Made by a program: the position numbers and the translations under genes. Below, one piece after another: positions 23,033 to 26,616 of a DNA stretch of 26,616 bases (position 1 is the first letter of the stretch; the number at the start of each line of letters is the position of its first letter). A model generated the notes under the pieces. That model was not told the origin of the DNA. It was given only the letters and a program-made list of their open reading frames with translations, and ran no database searches. This DNA comes from an uncultured Lachnospiraceae bacterium (lineage in GTDB: Bacteria; Bacillota; Clostridia; Lachnospirales; Lachnospiraceae). Location: assembly GCA_937910785.1 (NCBI GenBank), contig CALDLG010000171.1, positions 1 through 26,616 of the forward strand, given 5' to 3'.

Positions 23033-24073
23033 ATGTATCAGAGAACGATTACCCAAAAGGATGCCGGCCAGCGGTTCGACCGGTATCTGCATAAACTGCT
23101 GCCAGAAGCAGGAAGCGGTTTTTTATACAAAATGCTGCGAAAAAAAAACATTGTGCTGAATCAGAAAAAGGCGAATGGCAGCGAGAAGCTGATCTGCGGC
23201 GATGTTGTATCCGTTTATTTTGCAGAGGATACGCTTCAAAAATTTATGGGGGACAAACCGGCGCTGAAGGAAAGCGTGTTTCCTCCTGTTTCCATCCTGT
23301 ATGAAAACGAACATATACTGCTTGCCGATAAACCGGCAGGGCTGCTTACACAGAAAGCGAAGCCTGAGGATATCTCCTTAAATGACTGGCTGATCGATTA
23401 TCTGCTTTCAAAACGTCAGACCACTCCGGAAGAACTGCGGACCTTTCGCCCCTCTGCCTGTAACAGACTGGACAGAAATACGAGCGGTATCGTGTTGTGC
23501 GCCAAGTCCGTTCATGGCGCGCAGGTGCTTTCGGAGGCTTTAAAGTCGCGCAGCCTGCATAAATTTTACCTTCTTTATGCAAAGGGCCGGCTGACCGGGG
23601 AAAAAACGATAGAGGGCTGTCTTGTGAAGGACAAAAAGAAAAACAGAGTGCAGATTGTTTCGCAGGGGAATGCCACAGGCGATGCGTCTTATATCCGGAC
23701 GCGGTATCTTCCGGTTTTGGAAGAAGCGGATAAAACCTTGCTGGAAGTGGAACTGATTACCGGAAAACCGCATCAGATTCGTGCCCATCTGGCCTCCATC
23801 AGCCATCCGCTGCTTGGGGATTATAAATACGGAGACAGGGAATGGAATGATGATTACCGCAGACAGTTTCAGGTAACATTTCAGCTGCTGCATGCTTATA
23901 AGGTCGTTTTTCCTCCGCTTGGCGAAGCCTTTGAGGATCTTTCCGGCCGAACGTTTTATGCGCCGGTTCCGGAAATCTTTCACCGCGTTTCCGATCGGAA
24001 AGATTTGGTCCCGGATTGTCCGGATGCCGGACAAAGAAGACAGGGCGCGCAGGCTCAGAGAAAGGTATGGTAA
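23033..24073 (+). CDS. RluA-family pseudouridine synthase
   Basis: A 346-residue RNA uridine isomerase. An S4-like N-terminal region (QKDAGQRFDRYLHKLLPEAG, then NQKKANGSEKL) precedes the RluA catalytic domain: ILYENEHILLADKPAGLLTQ, then NRLDRNTSGIVLCAKS with catalytic D147, LHKFYLLYAKG and TGKPHQIRAHLASISHPLLGD. AGGAAA precedes the ATG. The last 25 residues (after VSDRKDLVPD) are Gln/Arg-rich and poorly typical. The target (rRNA or tRNA) cannot be told from motifs; RluC/RluD-type 23S sites are the usual possibility. recU starts 4 nt after the stop, so the two genes are tightly linked. Confidence 0.94.
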   Translation: MYQRTITQKDAGQRFDRYLHKLLPEAGSGFLYKMLRKKNIVLNQKKANGSEKLICGDVVSVYFAEDTLQKFMGDKPALKESVFPPVSILYENEHILLADKPAGLLTQKAKPEDISLNDWLIDYLLSKRQTTPEELRTFRPSACNRLDRNTSGIVLCAKSVHGAQVLSEALKSRSLHKFYLLYAKGRLTGEKTIEGCLVKDKKKNRVQIVSQGNATGDASYIRTRYLPVLEEADKTLLEVELITGKPHQIRAHLASISHPLLGDYKYGDREWNDDYRRQFQVTFQLLHAYKVVFPPLGEAFEDLSGRTFYAPVPEIFHRVSDRKDLVPDCPDAGQRRQGAQAQRKVW

Positions 24074-24077
24074 AGAT

Positions 24078-24614
24078 ATGGCAACTTGGAATTCCAGAGG
24101 ACTGCGGGGCTCTACGCTGGAGGATCTGATCAACCGCACCAATGAAAAATATCTGGAAAACGGGCTGGCTCTGATCCAGAAAATTCCGACGCCGATCACG
24201 CCGATCAATATTGATAAGCAGAGCAGACATATTACGCTCGCCTATTTCGAACAGAAGAGCACCGTAGACTATATCGGCGCGGTTCAGGGGATTCCGGTCT
24301 GCTTTGACGCGAAAGAATGCGCTTCGGATACCTTTGCCCTGCAGAATATTCACGAGCATCAGGTGGCCTTTATGGAACAGTTTGAACGCCAGAAGGGAAT
24401 CGCCTTTTTTCTGATCTATTATACACACCGGGACAGTTTCTATTATCTGCCCTATGAGATGCTCCGTTTCTTCTGGGACAGGGCGAAAGACGGCGGCCGG
24501 AAGAGCTTTCGGTATGAAGAACTGAATCCGGCTTATGTGCTTCCGAAAAAGCATGGAATTCTGGTTCCCTATCTGGATATGCTGCAGCAGGATCTGAATG
24601 ACCGGACGGAATAA
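24078..24614 (+). CDS. recU: Holliday junction resolvase RecU
   Basis: A Gram-positive Holliday junction resolvase of 178 residues. The N terminus is WNSRGLRGSTLEDLINRTNE. The PD-(D/E)XK core is STVDYIG (D64), then FDAKE with D77 and K79, and LQNIHEHQ (88-95). FFWDRAKDGGRKSFRYEEL matches the conserved C-terminal part. The start at 24078 is preferred because it gives the conserved beginning and avoids overlap with the RluA homologue; an in-frame ATG at 24024 has no ribosome site. AAAGG is 12 nt upstream. In Bacillus recU is followed by a penicillin-binding protein; here a secreted amidase gene follows 46 nt after. Confidence 0.96.
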   Translation: MATWNSRGLRGSTLEDLINRTNEKYLENGLALIQKIPTPITPINIDKQSRHITLAYFEQKSTVDYIGAVQGIPVCFDAKECASDTFALQNIHEHQVAFMEQFERQKGIAFFLIYYTHRDSFYYLPYEMLRFFWDRAKDGGRKSFRYEELNPAYVLPKKHGILVPYLDMLQQDLNDRTE

Positions 24615-24660
24615 AATGTGGGAAAGAATAAAAAGACATGATGATATGAGGAGGAACAAT

Positions 24661-25464
24661 ATGAAAAAGCATGATATCGGAAAGAAGCGGCATGTGTCCG
24701 CACTGGCTTTGCTGTTTGGCCTGTTTCTTTTATGCGGAAGCGGGACAGAGGCGGCTGCGCCTGAATTGGAGACGGCAGATGAGGCGGCCGTTCCGCAGGC
24801 GGTGTCCGAAACGGAGACGGAGCCGTCGGGCCCTCTCATCGTTATCGATGCGGGACATCAGGCAAAGGGCAACAGCGAGAAGGAACCGATCGGACCCGGA
24901 GCGGTCGAGAAAAAGGCAAAGGTTGCGGGCGGCACGAGCGGCTGCGTCAGTGGACTGCCCGAATATGAGCTGACGCTTGCGGTGGCGTTTAAGCTCCAGA
25001 ACGAGCTTACGGAACGAGGATATGAGGTCCTCATGATCCGGACGACGCACGACGTCGATATCAGCAATTCGGAGCGGGCGGAAATGGCCAATGAAGCGGA
25101 GGCGGACGCTTTTATCAGACTCCATGCCGACGGGTCGGAAAATGCTTCGGCAAAAGGCGCCATGACCATCTGCCAGACCAAAGACAATCCCTATAATGCC
25201 TCACTGTACGAGGACAGCCGGGCGCTGTCCGATGCGGTGCTTGACGGTCTTGTGGAAAAAACCGGCTGTAAGAAGAGAAAGGTATGGGAAACGGATACCA
25301 TGAGCGGCATCAACTGGTGTCAGGTTCCGGTCACCATTGTTGAAATGGGATTTATGACCAATCCGGAAGAAGATGCGCTGCTTGCGTCTGAGGAATATCA
25401 ACAGAAGCTTGCGGAAGGAATCGCTGACGGAATCGACCTTTATTTTACGGAAAAGCAGAATTGA
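24661..25464 (+). CDS. Secreted N-acetylmuramoyl-L-alanine amidase
   Basis: A 267-residue Amidase_3 enzyme with an N-terminal signal peptide (basic MKKHDIGKKRH, hydrophobic 12-25, then a GTEAAAP cleavage region) and an acidic linker to residue 57. The zinc site is H66 (IDAGHQ), E101 (LPEYELTL) and H155 (RLHADG), and the catalytic glutamate is E228 (IVEMGFMTN). It resembles CwlD/spore-cortex and daughter-cell separation amidases, but no SPOR, SH3 or LysM targeting domain is present. AGGAGG is 6 nt before the ATG. Its stop codon overlaps the -35 element of the next promoter. Confidence 0.94.
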   Translation: MKKHDIGKKRHVSALALLFGLFLLCGSGTEAAAPELETADEAAVPQAVSETETEPSGPLIVIDAGHQAKGNSEKEPIGPGAVEKKAKVAGGTSGCVSGLPEYELTLAVAFKLQNELTERGYEVLMIRTTHDVDISNSERAEMANEAEADAFIRLHADGSENASAKGAMTICQTKDNPYNASLYEDSRALSDAVLDGLVEKTGCKKRKVWETDTMSGINWCQVPVTIVEMGFMTNPEEDALLASEEYQQKLAEGIADGIDLYFTEKQN

Positions 25465-25489
25465 CAAACCGGAAAATATTCGATATACT
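25461..25489 (+). promoter_or_regulatory. Consensus promoter of hisZ
   Basis: TTGACA (25461-25466), a 17-nt spacer and TATACT (25484-25489): an almost perfect sigma-A promoter. The -35 overlaps the TGA stop of the amidase (25462-25464). The expected start near 25496 leaves a leader of about 150 nt before hisZ. Confidence 0.85.
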
Positions 25490-25522
25490 TCTGTTTGTTA
25501 GAGTATTACGTTACCAAATTAC

Positions 25523-25542
25523 CACTTTAAAACATTAAAGTG
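25523..25542 (+). other. Hairpin in the hisZ leader
   Basis: CACTTTAA (25523-25530) pairs with TTAAAGTG (25535-25542) around a 4-nt loop. It lies about 30 nt into the predicted leader. There is no T tract and no AGGGTGGNACC T-box element, so it is not a standard T-box or intrinsic terminator. Its function is unknown. Confidence 0.5.
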
Positions 25543-25644
25543 AGGAAATAAAAAACGCTATTGCAGCATACTGCTTTATGGAGACGGCATCGGTTTTTAA
25601 AGCGGAAAATTCAGGCGGACTGAGAAGGAGGCATGGTTATAAAA

Positions 25645-26616
25645 ATGAACAAAAAGCTGGTACATACACCGGAGGGTGTCAGAGATATCTACGGTGATGA
25701 GGAAGAAAAGAAGCTGGAGGTGGAGCGGCTTTTACAGGAAAAGCTTCATTCCTATGGCTGTCGGGATATCCAGACGCCGACCTTCGAGTTTTTCGATGTC
25801 TTTTCGAAGGAGGTCGGTACGACGCCATCCAGAGAATTATACAAATTTTTTGACAAGGAGGGCAATACGCTTGTGCTGCGGCCGGATTTTACGCCGTCTG
25901 TTGCAAGGTGTGCCGCGAAATACTTTATGGATGAGGATCTGCCGGTCCGTCTCTGTTATCAGGGAAATACATTTACCAATACCTCCAATCTGCAGGGAAA
26001 GCTGAAAGAGGTGACGCAGATGGGCGTGGAACTGATCGGAGACGATTCCGTTTATGCCGATGCGGAGATGATTGCAATGGTGATCGAAGCCCTTTATCAT
26101 GCCGGATTGACTGACTTTCAGGTGAGTATCGGAAATCTGGAATATTTCAAGGGAATCTGCGCCCAGGCCGGGCTGGATGAGGAAACGGAGCTCACCCTGC
26201 GGGAGCTGATTTCCGGGAAAAATTATTTCGGCGCGGAGGAACTGCTCGCGGGCAAAAACGTAAAGGAAAAAGACCGGGCCGCGCTGCTGAAAACAAGCGA
26301 TCTGTTCGGTTCCGTAGAGGCGCTGGAGGAAGCAAGACATGCGGTCAACAATAAACGTTCCCTGAAGGCAGTCGAACGGCTGGAGCAGGTTTATCAGGTT
26401 CTCTGCGATTACGGCGTTGAAAAATATGTTTCTTTTGACCTGACCATGTTAAGCAAGTATAATTACTATACGGGTATTATTTTCAAAGGTTATACATATG
26501 GTGTAGGTGATACGATCGTAAAGGGAGGACGATATGATACACTGCTTGGACGGTTCGGAAAAGAGACTCCGGCAATCGGTTTCATGATCGCGGTGGATGA
26601 TCTTCTGCTTGCGATG
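25645..26616 (+). CDS. hisZ: ATP phosphoribosyltransferase regulatory subunit, partial
   Basis: A histidyl-tRNA synthetase paralogue that activates the short HisG catalytic subunit in the first step of histidine synthesis. The 324 residues in the window have no stop, so the gene continues past the end. Key segments are HTPEGVRDIYGDE, QTPTFEFFDVFSKEVGTT, LVLRPDFTPSVARCAAKYF, VRLCYQGNTFTN, KEVTQMGVELIGDDS, YYTGIIFKGYT and KGGRYDTLLGRFG. HisZ is favoured over HisS because of its divergent motif 2 and loop (LCYQGNTFTNTSNLQGKLKEVTQMG). AAGGAGG is 13 nt before ATG 25645 but only 1 nt before ATG 25633 in the same frame, so the exact start is uncertain. hisG is expected beyond the window. Confidence 0.93.
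   Translation, partial: MNKKLVHTPEGVRDIYGDEEEKKLEVERLLQEKLHSYGCRDIQTPTFEFFDVFSKEVGTTPSRELYKFFDKEGNTLVLRPDFTPSVARCAAKYFMDEDLPVRLCYQGNTFTNTSNLQGKLKEVTQMGVELIGDDSVYADAEMIAMVIEALYHAGLTDFQVSIGNLEYFKGICAQAGLDEETELTLRELISGKNYFGAEELLAGKNVKEKDRAALLKTSDLFGSVEALEEARHAVNNKRSLKAVERLEQVYQVLCDYGVEKYVSFDLTMLSKYNYYTGIIFKGYTYGVGDTIVKGGRYDTLLGRFGKETPAIGFMIAVDDLLLAM

Noticed and set aside
23799..24839. Minus-strand open frame of 346 codons
   Set aside because: It runs antisense through the RluA homologue, recU and the amidase start, all well supported; no ribosome site or family motif.
25496..25644. T-box riboswitch ahead of hisZ
   Set aside because: The AGGGTGGNACC antiterminator core and a terminator with a T run are both absent.

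Overview
The window looks like a chromosomal segment of a moderately GC-balanced Firmicute, most probably Lachnospiraceae (class Clostridia). Evidence is the Lachnospiraceae-like RecU start (MATWNSRGLRGSTLE), a YlbJ-type sporulation membrane protein, strong AGGAGG ribosome sites, HisZ, and a coiled-coil gene directly after coaD. No rRNA, tRNA, CRISPR array or intact insertion sequence was seen. The assignment rests on recognised protein families, not on a database search.

Layout. (1) 1-4264 is a branched-chain amino acid block: ilvC, a convergent LysR regulator, then divergent leuC-leuD closed by a hairpin terminator. (2) 4383-8755 is a more variable stretch: an EAL-HDOD protein whose EAL half looks catalytically dead; an AT-rich intergenic region with a 97-bp near-perfect foldback; a consensus promoter bracketed by direct repeats driving a small XRE regulator and a four-helix membrane protein; an orphan charged protein; and a membrane GGDEF gene broken by one missing base. 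(3) 8988-15837 holds a putative PD-(D/E)XK-like/winged-helix protein, a type IIA topoisomerase pair (B then A subunit), rsmD, coaD and a coiled-coil protein. (4) 15843-18204 has a membrane-anchored amidase whose 3' end overlaps a convergent YlbJ-like gene. (5) 18321-25464 is a co-directional cluster: an RsuA pseudouridine synthase fused to a HAD phosphatase, a YgiQ radical SAM protein, an SDR, a small membrane protein, an RluA-family synthase, RecU and a secreted amidase. (6) hisZ begins from its own consensus promoter and runs off the end.

How it fits together. IlvC and LeuCD act in valine/isoleucine and leucine synthesis, and the LysR gene sits where it could control leuCD. The topoisomerase A subunit lacks the GyrA box, so the pair may be a topoisomerase IV-like decatenase rather than a supercoiling gyrase. 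Three genes modify RNA (rsmD, the RsuA fusion, the RluA homologue) and two encode cell-wall amidases.

The items most worth following up are the RsuA-HAD fusion with a perfect internal ribosome site, the box-less topoisomerase pair, the putative nuclease-fold protein, the repeat-flanked XRE promoter, the foldback repeat, the chain of mutually exclusive hairpins before the SDR gene, and the frameshifted GGDEF gene.
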